Shown here: one piece after another, positions 19,524-27,992 of the stretch
Position numbering within the stretch: the stretch's first letter is position 1
Layout of the letters: the number at the start of each line of letters is the position of its first letter
Source: Arthrobacter rhombi
Lineage (GTDB): Bacteria; Actinomycetota; Actinomycetes; Actinomycetales; Micrococcaceae
NCBI RefSeq assembly: GCF_900163545.1
Contig: NZ_FUHW01000027.1
Span: 62,001 to 126,000, forward strand
Reading direction: 5' to 3'
DNA: 64,000 nucleotides
Notes under the pieces: generated by a model
Seen by the model: only the letters and a program-made list of their open reading frames with translations
What the model was told of the DNA's origin: nothing
Database searches by the model: none
Position numbers and translations under genes: made by a program

Positions 19524-19725
19524 CCGGCAGGACGCCGTCGTGGCCCAGTATTCCAAGGTTCGGCGCTTGGCCCAGATGAACACGGGATGACCGGAGTTCG
19601 TGCGACGGGTTTCACAATCACACCACCAGCCACTAGTGTGGTCTGCTAGATGGTACTGCGTGCGGTTTTTCTGCGCGTTGCCTCGCTGGGGTGTTCCTTA
19701 TCATCCGATTCAGGAGAAATTGCCG

Positions 19726-19938
19726 ATGGCCGACGCTAAGAACTTTTCGAACGCGCGCTTCATGACGGTGGCGGAAGTCGCCGAGATGATGCGTGTGTCG
19801 AAAATGACTGTGTATCGCCTCGTGCACGCAGGAGACCTTCCGGCAGTCCGCTTCGGTCGCTCGTACCGCGTTCCGGAGACCGCCGTTGAGGAATACCTGA
19901 AAACCGCGCGTGTGGATGGGGCGTCGGAGACCGCCTGA
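19726..19938 (+). CDS. Excisionase-like helix-turn-helix protein (Rv0500A-like)
   Basis: A 70-residue protein consisting almost entirely of a MerR/excisionase-type winged HTH: FMTVAEVAEMMRVSKMTVYRL is the helix-turn-helix and AVRFGRSYRVPETAVEEYL is the wing and final helix. M. tuberculosis Rv0500A, next to proC and the 32-residue Rv0500B, has the same sequence style and the same neighbour as here. Despite the name it is a conserved chromosomal gene, not a phage remnant. ATG 19726 has AGGAG at 19712-19716; an upstream in-frame start at 19600 would add unrelated residues. Targets are unknown. Confidence 0.88.
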   Translation: MADAKNFSNARFMTVAEVAEMMRVSKMTVYRLVHAGDLPAVRFGRSYRVPETAVEEYLKTARVDGASETA

Positions 19939-20065
19939 GGGCGTGGTCCGCATGGCCTCCATGGGCAAGGTAAACTAGTAGGGAACATTTAACGTCCGCG
20001 ACGGTTGCTGCCTGCTCCCCGCGTGGCCGTCAGCAGTAATCAAACATTAGTCTGTGAGGAACCAA

Positions 20066-20164
20066 ATGGGCTCAGTTATCAAGAAGCGCCGCAAGCGGAT
20101 GGCCAAGAAGAAGCATCGTAAGCTGCTTCGCAAGACGCGCCACCAGCGCCGCAATAAGAAGTAG
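20066..20164 (+). CDS. bS22-like 32-residue ribosomal protein (AURKAIP1/COX24 domain)
   Basis: A 32-residue, extremely basic protein with start [20 protein letters not shown], then [12 protein letters not shown]. This is the AURKAIP1/COX24 domain peptide (Rv0500B in M. tuberculosis), seen in actinobacterial ribosome structures as a small extra subunit protein (bS22). GAGG at about 20056-20059 precedes ATG 20066. The gene lies 127 bp after the HTH gene, and the intergenic region contains TAAACT near 19971-19976, a likely -10 element. A strong hairpin terminator follows at 20202. Such a short gene is easily missed. Confidence 0.92.
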   Translation: MGSVIKKRRKRMAKKKHRKLLRKTRHQRRNKK

Positions 20165-20201
20165 CACCCGGCGGGACATGATCCCGCTCTGGGCGCATGA
20201 C

Positions 20202-20233
20202 GGCGGGGCCCCACCTTCGGGTGGGGCCCCGCC
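20202..20233 (+). terminator. Strong hairpin terminator after the bS22-like gene
   Basis: A perfect 14-bp GC-rich stem (20202-20215 with 20220-20233) closed by a TTCG tetraloop, followed by GTCGTTATAT. It lies between a plus-strand gene and the end of a minus-strand gene, so it can serve both. Confidence 0.85.
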
Positions 20234-20289
20234 GTCGTTATATCAGGAGATCGGCGCGGAAACGTTGCCTGCCGCCCGTTCAGCGTGCG

Positions 20290-21108
20290 TTAGGGGCGGA
20301 AGTGACGCCGCATCATTTGCAGGCCGCGCCAGAGGCCGTAGGCGGCTCCCGACAGGGTTGCGGCCCGGATGCCGATGGTTGCCGCACGTCGACCCCGTCG
20401 GAAGTCGTAGACGGGCCAGTTGTGGGCCAGGGCGTGTCGGCGCAGCCGTACGTCGGGGTTGATCGCCACCGGATGCCCGACGACGGTGAGCAGCGGCACG
20501 TCGTTATAGGAGTCGCTATAGGCCCAACTCTCCGACAGGTCTAGATCTTCGCGTGCGGCCAGCTCGGTGACGGCGGTGGCCTTGGCCGGTCCGTGCAGGA
20601 TCTCGCCGACCAGTCGGCCCGTGTAGACCCCCTCGTGCTGGTCCACCACGGTGCCCAGGGCCCCGGAGAGGCCCAGCTTGCCAGCGATCACCTCGGCCAC
20701 TTCCACGGGTGTGGCCGTCACCAGCCACACAGGGCGGCCCCCATCGAGATGCGCCTGCGCCAGCGCCCGGGTCCCGGGCCAGATCCGGCTCGCAATGAAT
20801 TCGTCGTAGATCTCGTCGCCGAGGGCGCTCATGTCGTCGACCAAGATGCCTGCGGCCAGGGCCAGCGCCTGGTCCCTGATCCGATGGACTTGTGCCAGGT
20901 CCTCGCCGCGCAGGATGAAACTGACCTGCTGCACGCCCATCCACAGGGCATGGCGCAGACTGAACGCCCCGCGACTGTACATTTTGCGGGCCACGGCAAA
21001 CAGGCTGGCCCCGCGCATCATGGTGTTGTCGACATCGAAGAAGGCGGCAGCATGCCCACGAATGGGTGGGTCTGCGGATACGTGGGCGGCGCGGGGCTGC
21101 TCTGGCAT
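20290..21108 (-). CDS. HAD-IB family hydrolase (SerB-like phosphatase)
   Basis: A 272-residue haloacid dehalogenase-type phosphatase. Motif I is FFDVDNTMM (nucleophile Asp25, Asp27); motif II is VWLVTATP; a Lys in GPAKATAV and motif III SWAYSDSYNDVPLL (SDSxxD) complete the site. The C-terminus has a hydrophobic or amphipathic stretch (AATLSGAAYGLWRGLQ), as in the IB subfamily that includes Rv0505c/SerB1-like proteins. Substrate unknown; phosphoserine or a lysophospholipid phosphate are possibilities. TAGACT at 21115-21120 (minus strand) ends 6 nt before ATG 21108. It diverges from the glutaredoxin gene. Confidence 0.88.
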   Translation of the reverse strand: MPEQPRAAHVSADPPIRGHAAAFFDVDNTMMRGASLFAVARKMYSRGAFSLRHALWMGVQQVSFILRGEDLAQVHRIRDQALALAAGILVDDMSALGDEIYDEFIASRIWPGTRALAQAHLDGGRPVWLVTATPVEVAEVIAGKLGLSGALGTVVDQHEGVYTGRLVGEILHGPAKATAVTELAAREDLDLSESWAYSDSYNDVPLLTVVGHPVAINPDVRLRRHALAHNWPVYDFRRGRRAATIGIRAATLSGAAYGLWRGLQMMRRHFRP

Positions 21109-21114
21109 CTGGAC

Positions 21115-21120
21115 AGTCTA
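21115..21120 (-). promoter_or_regulatory. Putative -10 hexamer, leaderless HAD hydrolase gene
   Basis: TAGACT on the minus strand ends 6 nt before ATG 21108. Confidence 0.5.
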
Positions 21121-21198
21121 TCCACCGACGCCGAGCACACGAGCTGTGGTGCGCGTCATGGGACGGCTCGTTTCTGCTGCACAGCGGTGGTGAAACGG

Positions 21199-21204
21199 TA
21201 GGTT
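21199..21204 (+). promoter_or_regulatory. Putative -10 hexamer, leaderless glutaredoxin gene
   Basis: TAGGTT ends 6 nt before ATG 21211; it would drive the glutaredoxin-rex pair. Confidence 0.45.
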
Positions 21205-21210
21205 GAGAGT

Positions 21211-21465
21211 ATGGATTCTTCGTTTCAGACACCTCGGGTCAGGCTCTTGAGCCGGACCGGCTGCCATCTCTGCGCGGCCGCCCGCACCACCGTCCAAACG
21301 GTGGCGGAACGGCATGGAGTCGCTTGGGACGAGGTTCTCATTGATGACGATCCAGCGCTCATGCACGAATTTGGCGAAGAGGTTCCGGTGCTGCTGGTCG
21401 ACGGCGTACAACGGGATTTCTGGGTGATCGATGCTGACCGGCTCGAGAAGTTGATCGGCGCGTGA
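21211..21465 (+). CDS. Glutaredoxin-like protein (DUF836/GlrX-like family)
   Basis: An 84-residue thioredoxin-fold protein. The redox site is LLSRTGCHLCAAART with Cys18 and Cys21 (CxxC), and the cis-proline segment appears as EVPVLLVDG. The short length and final FWVIDADRLEKLI match the family located beside rex or hemA in actinobacteria (Rv0508). It probably reduces disulfides in the cytosol; the partner is unknown. The stop overlaps the GTG start of rex by 4 bp, so both are translated together. Confidence 0.88.
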   Translation: MDSSFQTPRVRLLSRTGCHLCAAARTTVQTVAERHGVAWDEVLIDDDPALMHEFGEEVPVLLVDGVQRDFWVIDADRLEKLIGA

Positions 21466-22118
21466 TTCCCGTGCAAAAGGCATTACCTGAAGCGACGCTG
21501 AGCCGGATGACCGGCTATCTTCGGGCGTTGGAAGCCATGCGCGAGGTCGGCCGCTCGACCATCTCCTCGGAAGTTCTGGCCGCCGCTGCCGGCGTGAATT
21601 CGGCAATCCTGCGTAAGGACCTGTCGTTGCTGGGGACCTTCGGGACTCGTGGTGTCGGCTACCGGATCGAAGTGCTGGCTGAGACCATCTCCGCGACCCT
21701 GGGGTTGGAACGGGATTGGCGGGTCGGGATCCTTGGCGCCGGCAACCTGGGCCGTGCACTCGCCGGCTACGCCGGGTTCCGGGAGGGCGGGTTCAGCATC
21801 CAAGCCGTCTTCGATGTCGCCGAAAATATCATCGGCGATACCGTGGCCGGGCTCACGGTCCGCCCGGTGGGTGAACTGGCAGCCGCGACCGCGGAACTGG
21901 GTTTGAACATGGCCGTATTAGCCGTGCCCGGGCCGGCGGCCCAGAGACTTTGCGACCGGGTCGTTGGTGCGGGGATCACCAACATTCTGAGTTTCGCCCC
22001 GGTCATCCTCCACGTCCCCGAGGGCATCCACATACGTCGGGTAGATATGGCCCGCGAGCTGCAGATCCTGGCCTACCATGCAGGATTCGGGGCCGGCAGG
22101 CCGGCTGACCCGGCCTGA
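21462..22118 (+). CDS. rex: Redox-sensing transcriptional repressor Rex
   Basis: Senses the NADH/NAD+ ratio and represses respiratory and fermentative genes when NAD+ dominates. The 218-residue protein has the N-terminal winged helix (PEATLSRMTGYLRALEAM; AAAAGVNSAILRKDLSLLG; GTRGVGYRI), a Rossmann domain (WRVGILGAGNLGRALAGY) with VFDVAENIIGD, and the C-terminal swapped helix (VDMARELQILAYHAGF). GTG 21462 overlaps the glutaredoxin stop; GTG 21471 is a possible alternative. In many actinobacteria rex is followed by hemA, hemC and hemD; here a convergent membrane-protein gene follows at once. Confidence 0.95.
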   Translation: MIPVQKALPEATLSRMTGYLRALEAMREVGRSTISSEVLAAAAGVNSAILRKDLSLLGTFGTRGVGYRIEVLAETISATLGLERDWRVGILGAGNLGRALAGYAGFREGGFSIQAVFDVAENIIGDTVAGLTVRPVGELAAATAELGLNMAVLAVPGPAAQRLCDRVVGAGITNILSFAPVILHVPEGIHIRRVDMARELQILAYHAGFGAGRPADPA

Positions 22119-22124
22119 CGCCTC

Positions 22125-22958
22125 CTAGCGGAAACCGCCGCGCTTACGCTGGGTCATCGCCTTCACGTATTGCGAGGAAGGTGTTAACCAGGCGAACACG
22201 ATCCCGGCGATGCCCAGCACGGTGATGATCAGGGTCAAAGGATCCGAGGGGGCCACGAGGCCAATCAATGAAATCGCCGCGAACACGGTTCCGGTGATTC
22301 GTGCCCCGTTGCTGCCCTTGCGGATGAAGCTCGCGATCAGGGCATATACCCCTGCCGTGACGACCATGAGGATGGTGGCGACGATCTTCATCGGGGCGAC
22401 CATGGACTGGATGTCGATCCCCGCATCCTTGAACTGTCGCTGCATCTCGGGATCTTGGGCGGACATGGCCTCGTTGAACGCCTGCATGAACACCGAGGAG
22501 GGGACGAAGATGAGGACGAGTGCCTGCACCAGGGTGAGGATCCCAGCAGCCATGATCAGCCAGAAGGCGATATTGAGCTGTTTCGGCGGCGTCGGCCTCG
22601 TACCGGCAGGACCGGCAAACCCCGGCGCTCCACCGGCGGGCTGCTGGCCGTAGCCATAGCCGTAGGCAGAGGGGGCTGGAGTGGAGTAGCCCTGTCCGGG
22701 GGGCGGTAGGTTCGGCTGACCGGGCTGGCCGTAGCCCGGAGGCAGGCCGGGACCCGGCTGGCCGTACTGGCCTGGACCGTATTGTCCCTGGCCGTACTGG
22801 CCCGGGGCGTTTTGGCCGTATTGCGGGGATCCGGAGGCGCCTGCTCCGCCGTCGGGCAGGCGCTGCCCGTACTGCGGAGGTCCGGGCACCGGCGGAACGC
22901 CGTCACCGGAGACGGCGTCCGGGTCTTGTCGGGGATCCTCGGGGGTGGGGGTGCTCAT
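22125..22958 (-). CDS. Multi-pass membrane protein with Pro/Gly/Tyr/Gln-rich N-terminus
   Basis: A 277-residue protein. Residues 1-125 are low complexity with repeated YGQ units (QYGQ, QYGPGQYGQ, GYGYGQQ), probably disordered and cytoplasmic. The C-terminal half has about four hydrophobic segments: FWLIMAAGILTLVQALVLIF, IVATILMVVTAGVYALIASF, ITGTVFAAISLIGLV and LTLIITVLGIAGIVFAWL. This layout is frequent in actinobacterial proteins of unknown function (DUF4064-like). ATG 22958 has GGAGG just upstream; the frame is open further but unsupported. It converges with rex at 6 bp. Confidence 0.8.
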   Translation of the reverse strand: MSTPTPEDPRQDPDAVSGDGVPPVPGPPQYGQRLPDGGAGASGSPQYGQNAPGQYGQGQYGPGQYGQPGPGLPPGYGQPGQPNLPPPGQGYSTPAPSAYGYGYGQQPAGGAPGFAGPAGTRPTPPKQLNIAFWLIMAAGILTLVQALVLIFVPSSVFMQAFNEAMSAQDPEMQRQFKDAGIDIQSMVAPMKIVATILMVVTAGVYALIASFIRKGSNGARITGTVFAAISLIGLVAPSDPLTLIITVLGIAGIVFAWLTPSSQYVKAMTQRKRGGFR

Positions 22959-23128
22959 TCTCTGTCCTCCAATGGTCTTGCGTACGGCGGGCCCAGTTCC
23001 CAGACTAATGCGCCACCCCCGGGCCGGGGCATCATCAAGAAGGCTGAATTGTGCCGGACCGAAGCAAGAGTGGGCGGGATCACTACTTCCTTTTAGGTGT
23101 CGCCGCAAAGTTTTGAGACACTGGGGGC

Positions 23129-23791
23129 ATGCCTGTCGCCACCGTCCACCTGCTCCGTCACGGGGAGGTCTACAACCCGGACAAGGTGCTCTATGGTCGG
23201 CTACCCGGATTCCACCTCTCCGACCTCGGGCACACCATGGCATATCGGGCCGCTGAGTACTTCGGTGCCCAGCGAAAGGCAGGAGCCGAGATCGTGCATC
23301 TGGCGGCCTCGCCGTTGGTCCGGGCCCAGGAAACCGCCGAACCCACGTCCCAGGCCCTGGACCTGCAGATCGCCACCGATGACCGACTGATCGAGGGTGG
23401 GAACCATTTCGAAGGACTCTCCGGAGTCAAGGGTCACCTGCGCAACCCGCGGCACTGGCCCTATCTCATCAACCCGTTGCGTCCGTCCTGGGGGGAGCCC
23501 TACCAGGTCCAGGTCGAACGCATGATGTCCGCAGTGAAGGATCACCGCGACCGGGCCGTTTCACTCGGCGGCCCCGGGGCACAGGCAGTGCTGGTCAGCC
23601 ACCAGCTACCCATCTGGGTAACGCGCCTGGCCGCCGAAAAAAAGCACCTATGGCATGACCCCCGGAAGCGGCAATGCACGCTAGCGTCGGTCACCAGCCT
23701 GGATTTTGAGGGGGAACGGCTCGTTGCCGTTCGTTATACCGAACCCTGCGCTGACCTGCTGGCCAACGCGGCTAATATCCCCGGAGCCTAA
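23129..23791 (+). CDS. Histidine phosphatase family protein (phosphoglycerate mutase-like)
   Basis: A 220-residue branch 1 histidine phosphatase. The catalytic loop VHLLRHGEVYNPDKVLYGRLPGF contains the RHG motif; a second Arg/His set appears as AASPLVRAQETAEP and VLVSHQLPIW. Substrate unknown. Its place directly before the tlpA-ccdA-resB-ccsB genes is conserved in mycobacteria (Rv0525 before Rv0526-Rv0529), though its role there is unclear. GACACT at 23117-23122 ends 6 nt before the ATG, a weak leaderless promoter. The next gene starts 5 bp after its stop. Confidence 0.88.
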   Translation: MPVATVHLLRHGEVYNPDKVLYGRLPGFHLSDLGHTMAYRAAEYFGAQRKAGAEIVHLAASPLVRAQETAEPTSQALDLQIATDDRLIEGGNHFEGLSGVKGHLRNPRHWPYLINPLRPSWGEPYQVQVERMMSAVKDHRDRAVSLGGPGAQAVLVSHQLPIWVTRLAAEKKHLWHDPRKRQCTLASVTSLDFEGERLVAVRYTEPCADLLANAANIPGA

Positions 23792-23796
23792 AGAAC

Positions 23797-24423
23797 ATGC
23801 CGTCCCACCCGTCCGATTCATCCCTTCCCGCACGACGCCACATCCTGCGTTCCGCAGCGCTCTTCGCCGTCGTCTTGCCGCTGGCCGCCTGCACGGCCTC
23901 GGAAGACCCGCTGGCGGAGCAGGCCAAAGCAGGCAACGGGAAGAACTACATTGCCGGCGACGGATCCGTTCAGGAATACGATCAAGCAAGCCGCGGGAAG
24001 CCCGTGGAACTGAACGGCACGACGTACGAGGGTAAAACCATTGACTCGGCGCAGCTCACCGGCCAGATCACGGTCTTGAACTTTTGGTATGCCGCCTGTG
24101 CTCCGTGCCGACTGGAAGCGCCGCATCTGGCCAAACTGAGCAAGGCCTTCAAGAAAAAGGGTGTGCAGTTCTTCGGTGTGAACGTCCGTGATGGTCACGA
24201 CACGGCCAAAGCGTTCGAACGCACCTTCAAGATCGATTACCCCTCAATGCCCGACGCCGATGGCTCGATTCTGCTCTCGATGACCGAATACGTTCCCCCG
24301 CAGGCTGTGCCGACCACCCTGGTGTTGGACCGCCAGGGTCGGGTGGCAGCCCGGCTGCTGGGTGAGGCAGATGAGTCCACCCTGAAGGCACTGATCTCCG
24401 ACCTGGTCACCGAGTCCGCGTGA
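23797..24423 (+). CDS. TlpA-like thiol:disulfide oxidoreductase lipoprotein (ResA/CcsX-like)
   Basis: A 208-residue extracytoplasmic thioredoxin-like protein. The N-terminus has RRHILRSAALFAVVLPLAAC, a lipoprotein signal with lipobox LAAC (Cys32). The redox site is FWYAACAPCRLEAPHL with Cys101 and Cys104, followed by the central VQFFGVNVRD and cis-Pro segment VPTTLVLD. It would keep the haem-binding cysteines of apocytochrome c reduced, with electrons from CcdA, encoded next and overlapping by 4 bp. The match to Rv0526 in the same cluster position supports this. Confidence 0.92.
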   Translation: MPSHPSDSSLPARRHILRSAALFAVVLPLAACTASEDPLAEQAKAGNGKNYIAGDGSVQEYDQASRGKPVELNGTTYEGKTIDSAQLTGQITVLNFWYAACAPCRLEAPHLAKLSKAFKKKGVQFFGVNVRDGHDTAKAFERTFKIDYPSMPDADGSILLSMTEYVPPQAVPTTLVLDRQGRVAARLLGEADESTLKALISDLVTESA

Positions 24424-25214
24424 TCGCCGGGCTCGTCACTGCCCTGCCGGCGCTGAACGCCCAGGGCAATCCCTTCGCCGAGGCCGTCCAGGATGGCTCG
24501 CTACTCCTCTCGATCCCGGTGGCCATCCTCGCCGGTCTCGTCTCCTTCCTCTCGCCCTGCGTTCTGCCGCTGGTTCCCGGGTTCCTGGGTTACGTGACCG
24601 GGTTGACCGGTGCCGACCTGGCCGAGCAGAAACGCGGGCGGATGCTCACCGGCATCGGATTATTCGTCCTGGGTTTCAGCGTGGTCTTCATGCTGGTGGG
24701 TGTCGTCTTCTCGCAGCTGAGCGTCTGGTTGACGGTGAAGGGCGACTGGATCACCCAGGTTCTGGGCCTGGTGGTCATCATCATGGGCCTGGTGTTCATG
24801 GGAGGATTCTCCTGGTTCCAGCGCGACCGCAAGATCCACAGCAAACCTCCAGCAGGTCTCTGGGGTGCCCCCGTGCTGGGAATGACCTTCGGGCTAGGGT
24901 GGGCCCCGTGCATCGGTCCGACGCTCTCGGCCGTACTCATCATGGGAACCGGCCCCGACGCCAACGTCATGCGCGGCGCCCTGCTGACCTTCGCCTACTG
25001 TTTGGGATTGGGCGTACCGTTCCTGCTCATCGCCCTGGGCTTCCGCCGTGCAGCCGGCACGCTGGCCTTCTTCAAACGACACCAACTGGCCGTCATGCGC
25101 GCCGGTGGCCTCCTGCTCATCCTGCTGGGCATCGTGATGGCCACAGGGCTGTGGGGTGACTGGGTCGTCCAGCTGCAAACATGGTTCACCAACGAAGTAA
25201 GGTTGCCGATCTGA
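24420..25214 (+). CDS. ccdA: Cytochrome c biogenesis protein CcdA
   Basis: A 264-residue membrane protein of the DsbD transmembrane family that carries reducing power from cytoplasmic thioredoxin to TlpA-like proteins outside. Six or more hydrophobic segments are visible. The conserved cysteines lie in VSFLSPCVLPLVPGFLGYVTG and FGLGWAPCIGPTLSAVL. The GTG start overlaps the tlpA stop (24420-24423) and its own stop overlaps resB by 1 bp, so translation of the cluster is coupled. Confidence 0.95.
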   Translation: MIAGLVTALPALNAQGNPFAEAVQDGSLLLSIPVAILAGLVSFLSPCVLPLVPGFLGYVTGLTGADLAEQKRGRMLTGIGLFVLGFSVVFMLVGVVFSQLSVWLTVKGDWITQVLGLVVIIMGLVFMGGFSWFQRDRKIHSKPPAGLWGAPVLGMTFGLGWAPCIGPTLSAVLIMGTGPDANVMRGALLTFAYCLGLGVPFLLIALGFRRAAGTLAFFKRHQLAVMRAGGLLLILLGIVMATGLWGDWVVQLQTWFTNEVRLPI

Positions 25215-26893
25215 TGGCCGTGAAGAGCAAGTCCAATCACCCGTCGTCGGGATCCGATGGCGGGAAAAAACCCCGCGGTGGGGCAAAGTCCGACGTGACG
25301 GTCCCCTCGCTTGGGCCGTGGGGCATGGTGCGGTGGGCCTGGACGCAGTTGACCAGCATGCGCACCGCCTTGTTCCTGCTGCTGCTCCTGGCCGTGGCTA
25401 CCGTCCCGGGATCGCTGTTCCCGCAGCGCCCGGTGAACCCCACGGAAGTCACCGCCTATTTGGAGAATAAGCCGGTGCTGGGAAAATGGCTGGACACTTT
25501 CCAGCTATTCGACGTCTTCTCCTCCGTCTGGTTCTCCGCGATCTACCTGCTGCTGTTCATCTCGTTGATCGGCTGTGTTTTTCCGCGGGCAAAAAAGCAC
25601 TACAAGACCTTGCGCACTCCTCCACCGCGGACGCCGGCACGGCTGTCGCGGCTTCCCGAAAACGGGAAGTTCGAGATCACCTCCGATGCCGCGGCCCGGA
25701 GCGACAGCGAGGTACTCAGCCGTTCCGCCGCGCTGCTGCGCAAACGCGGTTACCGTGTCGAGCAACGTCCACAAGACAAGACGCCGTCCGTGGCCGCCGA
25801 ACGCGGCTACGTCCGTGAAATCGGGAACCTGGTCTTCCACTTCTCGCTCATCGGGGTCCTGATCTCCGTCGCGATCGGTGGGGTCTTCGGCTATACCGGC
25901 CAGCGGATCGTCGTGGTCGGCGAATCACTGGTCAACACGCTGGTTTCCTACGACTCCTTCAACCCCGGAACGGGTTTCAAAGAGAGTTCGTTGAGCCCCT
26001 TCTCCGTGACTTTGGACGACTTCGACGTCACCTACGACCGTGAATCAACGACCCACTACGGCCAGCCCATCGACTTCCACGCCCAGGTCACCACGAGCGA
26101 ACCCGGCGAGAAAGCACAAAAACACGACTTGCGCGTGAACCATCCGTTGCGGATCGGCGGAACCGCCGTTTACCTAGTGGGCAACGGGTACGCCCCCGAC
26201 ATCGTTGTCCATGACGGCAACGGCAAGGTCGCCTACTCGGGCCCGGTGGTCGCCGTGCCGCAGGACGACGTCTTCACCTCGCTACTGGTGCTCAAGGTCC
26301 CCGATGCCGCACCCGACCAGCTTGGCTTTGTTGGGCTATTCCTCCCCACCGCCGGGCTCACCGCCGATGGAGTGGGGGTCTCGTTGGACCCGAGCCCGAC
26401 GGTGCCGCAGTTGCAACTGAACTCCTACTACGGTGACCTCGGGCTGGACGCCGGGGATCCGCAGAACGTGTTCGTCTTGGACACCGATGACTTGACCGAG
26501 CTGAACAGCAGGAAATTGGATTCCGGCGGTCTGGTCGTCAATGCGGGAGAAACCGTGAAACTGCCCCAAGACAAGGGCTCGATCACCTTCAAGGGCATCA
26601 AACGCTATGCCGCACTGGACGTCCACCACGATCCAGGAAAGCTTCCGGTGGCCATTTTCGCCGCACTGGCCCTGATGGGGCTGGGCGTTTCCCTCTTCAC
26701 CCCCCGCCGACGCGTCTGGATCAAGGTGCACCCCGCGACGGAGGAGCCTAGTGCTTCCGAGGAAAAGAGTGGGCGTATCATCGAATACGGGGTGCTCGCC
26801 CGTGGCGAGGACCCACGTGTACGGCAGGAAGCCCGGGAGCTTCGCACACTTCTTGAGCGTGAATTCACCGGAACCGACCGGACCGAAGTTTAG
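25214..26893 (+). CDS. resB: Cytochrome c biogenesis protein ResB
   Basis: A 559-residue membrane protein of system II cytochrome c maturation, partner of CcsB in haem export and attachment. Hydrophobic segments include ALFLLLLLAVATVPGSLFPQR, WFSAIYLLLFISLIGCVF, LVFHFSLIGVLISVAIGGVFGYTG and, near the end, LPVAIFAALALMGLGVSLF; a large extracytoplasmic domain lies between the third and fourth. ATG 25214 shares its A with the ccdA stop. The C-terminus carries a cytoplasmic charged tail, normal for actinobacteria. Confidence 0.95.
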   Translation: MAVKSKSNHPSSGSDGGKKPRGGAKSDVTVPSLGPWGMVRWAWTQLTSMRTALFLLLLLAVATVPGSLFPQRPVNPTEVTAYLENKPVLGKWLDTFQLFDVFSSVWFSAIYLLLFISLIGCVFPRAKKHYKTLRTPPPRTPARLSRLPENGKFEITSDAAARSDSEVLSRSAALLRKRGYRVEQRPQDKTPSVAAERGYVREIGNLVFHFSLIGVLISVAIGGVFGYTGQRIVVVGESLVNTLVSYDSFNPGTGFKESSLSPFSVTLDDFDVTYDRESTTHYGQPIDFHAQVTTSEPGEKAQKHDLRVNHPLRIGGTAVYLVGNGYAPDIVVHDGNGKVAYSGPVVAVPQDDVFTSLLVLKVPDAAPDQLGFVGLFLPTAGLTADGVGVSLDPSPTVPQLQLNSYYGDLGLDAGDPQNVFVLDTDDLTELNSRKLDSGGLVVNAGETVKLPQDKGSITFKGIKRYAALDVHHDPGKLPVAIFAALALMGLGVSLFTPRRRVWIKVHPATEEPSASEEKSGRIIEYGVLARGEDPRVRQEARELRTLLEREFTGTDRTEV

Positions 26894-26911
26894 GAGACAG
26901 AGGAACAACGC

Positions 26912-27973
26912 ATGCCCACGATCAACGAAAACCTCGGCGCCTACAGCGACCTCTTCATGCTGTTGGCGGCCATGGCCTACGCTATTGCCTTTATCTCCTT
27001 CGCCTGGGATCTGGCTAAATCCAGCCGCACCATCCGTGAACTCGAATCGGGACTGCTGGCTGATGAGGCCAGACAGCTGGCCATGGCCGGTGCGGCCACA
27101 ACAGGAACCGACCGTGGTTCGGCAGCCACCCATTCCCCGTCCGGGCCGCATGCGCCCGCCGAAGATGATGGCCTCCTGGTCAATGAATCGATGAACTACA
27201 CCCGGGATGCCGGTAAGCGCACCGCAGCCCGCATCGGTGTCTCGGTCGCGTGGATCGGTTGGCTGATCCACGGTTTCGCCGTCGTTTCCCGTGCCATTGC
27301 CGCCGGCCGGGTGCCGTGGGGGAACATGTACGAGTTCCTCACCACGGGTGCCTTCGTGGTGGCCACCGTCTTCCTGGTGGTACTCCTGCGCAAGGACCTG
27401 CGTTTCATGGGTACGTTCGTCATCGGGCTGGTCACCTTGATGCTCTGCGCCGCGACGATGGGCTTCCCGACCCCTGTCGCCCATTTGGTCCCGGCGCTGC
27501 AGAGCCCGTGGCTGATCATCCACGTTTCCATTGCCGTCCTGGCTTCCTCACTGTTCACCATCACCTTTGCTCTCAGTGTGCTGCAGCTGCTCCAGGCAGA
27601 TCGCCAGAGTAAGCTGGCCGCCGGCAAGCCCGATAAGCTCGCGTTCCTGCGAATGGTCCCCAGTGCTGCCGCCCTGGAGAACTTCGCCTACCGGATCAAC
27701 ACCATCGGTTTCGTGATGTGGACATTCACGCTCATGGCCGGGGCCGTCTGGGCGGAGGCCGCGTGGGGGCGCTACTGGGGTTGGGACACCAAGGAAGTCT
27801 GGACGTTCGTCATCTGGGTGGTCTTCGCCGGTTACCTGCATGCCCGGGCCACCCGCGGCTGGACCGGCACCCGCTCGGCCTGGCTGAGCATCATCGGCTA
27901 CCTCTGCGTCGTCTTCAACTTCACCGTGGTGAACCTGTATTTCAACGGCCTGCACTCCTATGCGGGTGTCTAG
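26912..27973 (+). CDS. ccsB: Cytochrome c biogenesis protein CcsB (ResC)
   Basis: A 353-residue membrane protein of the haem-handling family. The diagnostic WWD motif appears as WGRYWGWDTKEVWTFVIWVV, flanked by conserved histidines (HGFAVVSRA; WLIIHVSIAVLA; GYLHARATRGW). The first transmembrane helix is followed by a variable cytoplasmic or external loop rich in Ala and Gly. With ResB it forms the CcsBA-type synthetase joining haem to CXXCH cysteines. It starts 18 bp after resB and ends just before a strong hairpin. Confidence 0.95.
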   Translation: MPTINENLGAYSDLFMLLAAMAYAIAFISFAWDLAKSSRTIRELESGLLADEARQLAMAGAATTGTDRGSAATHSPSGPHAPAEDDGLLVNESMNYTRDAGKRTAARIGVSVAWIGWLIHGFAVVSRAIAAGRVPWGNMYEFLTTGAFVVATVFLVVLLRKDLRFMGTFVIGLVTLMLCAATMGFPTPVAHLVPALQSPWLIIHVSIAVLASSLFTITFALSVLQLLQADRQSKLAAGKPDKLAFLRMVPSAAALENFAYRINTIGFVMWTFTLMAGAVWAEAAWGRYWGWDTKEVWTFVIWVVFAGYLHARATRGWTGTRSAWLSIIGYLCVVFNFTVVNLYFNGLHSYAGV

Positions 27974-27992
27974 CCACCACTAGAGTCGCCCC

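Noticed and set aside
19726..19938. Excisionase annotation suggesting a prophage
   Set aside because: The protein is a conserved chromosomal HTH found next to proC and the COX24-type gene in actinobacteria; no integrase or att repeats were found.
21109..21210. Rex operator in front of the glutaredoxin-rex genes
   Set aside because: I looked for TTGTGAA-TTCACAA arms; only a partial GGTGAAA is present.
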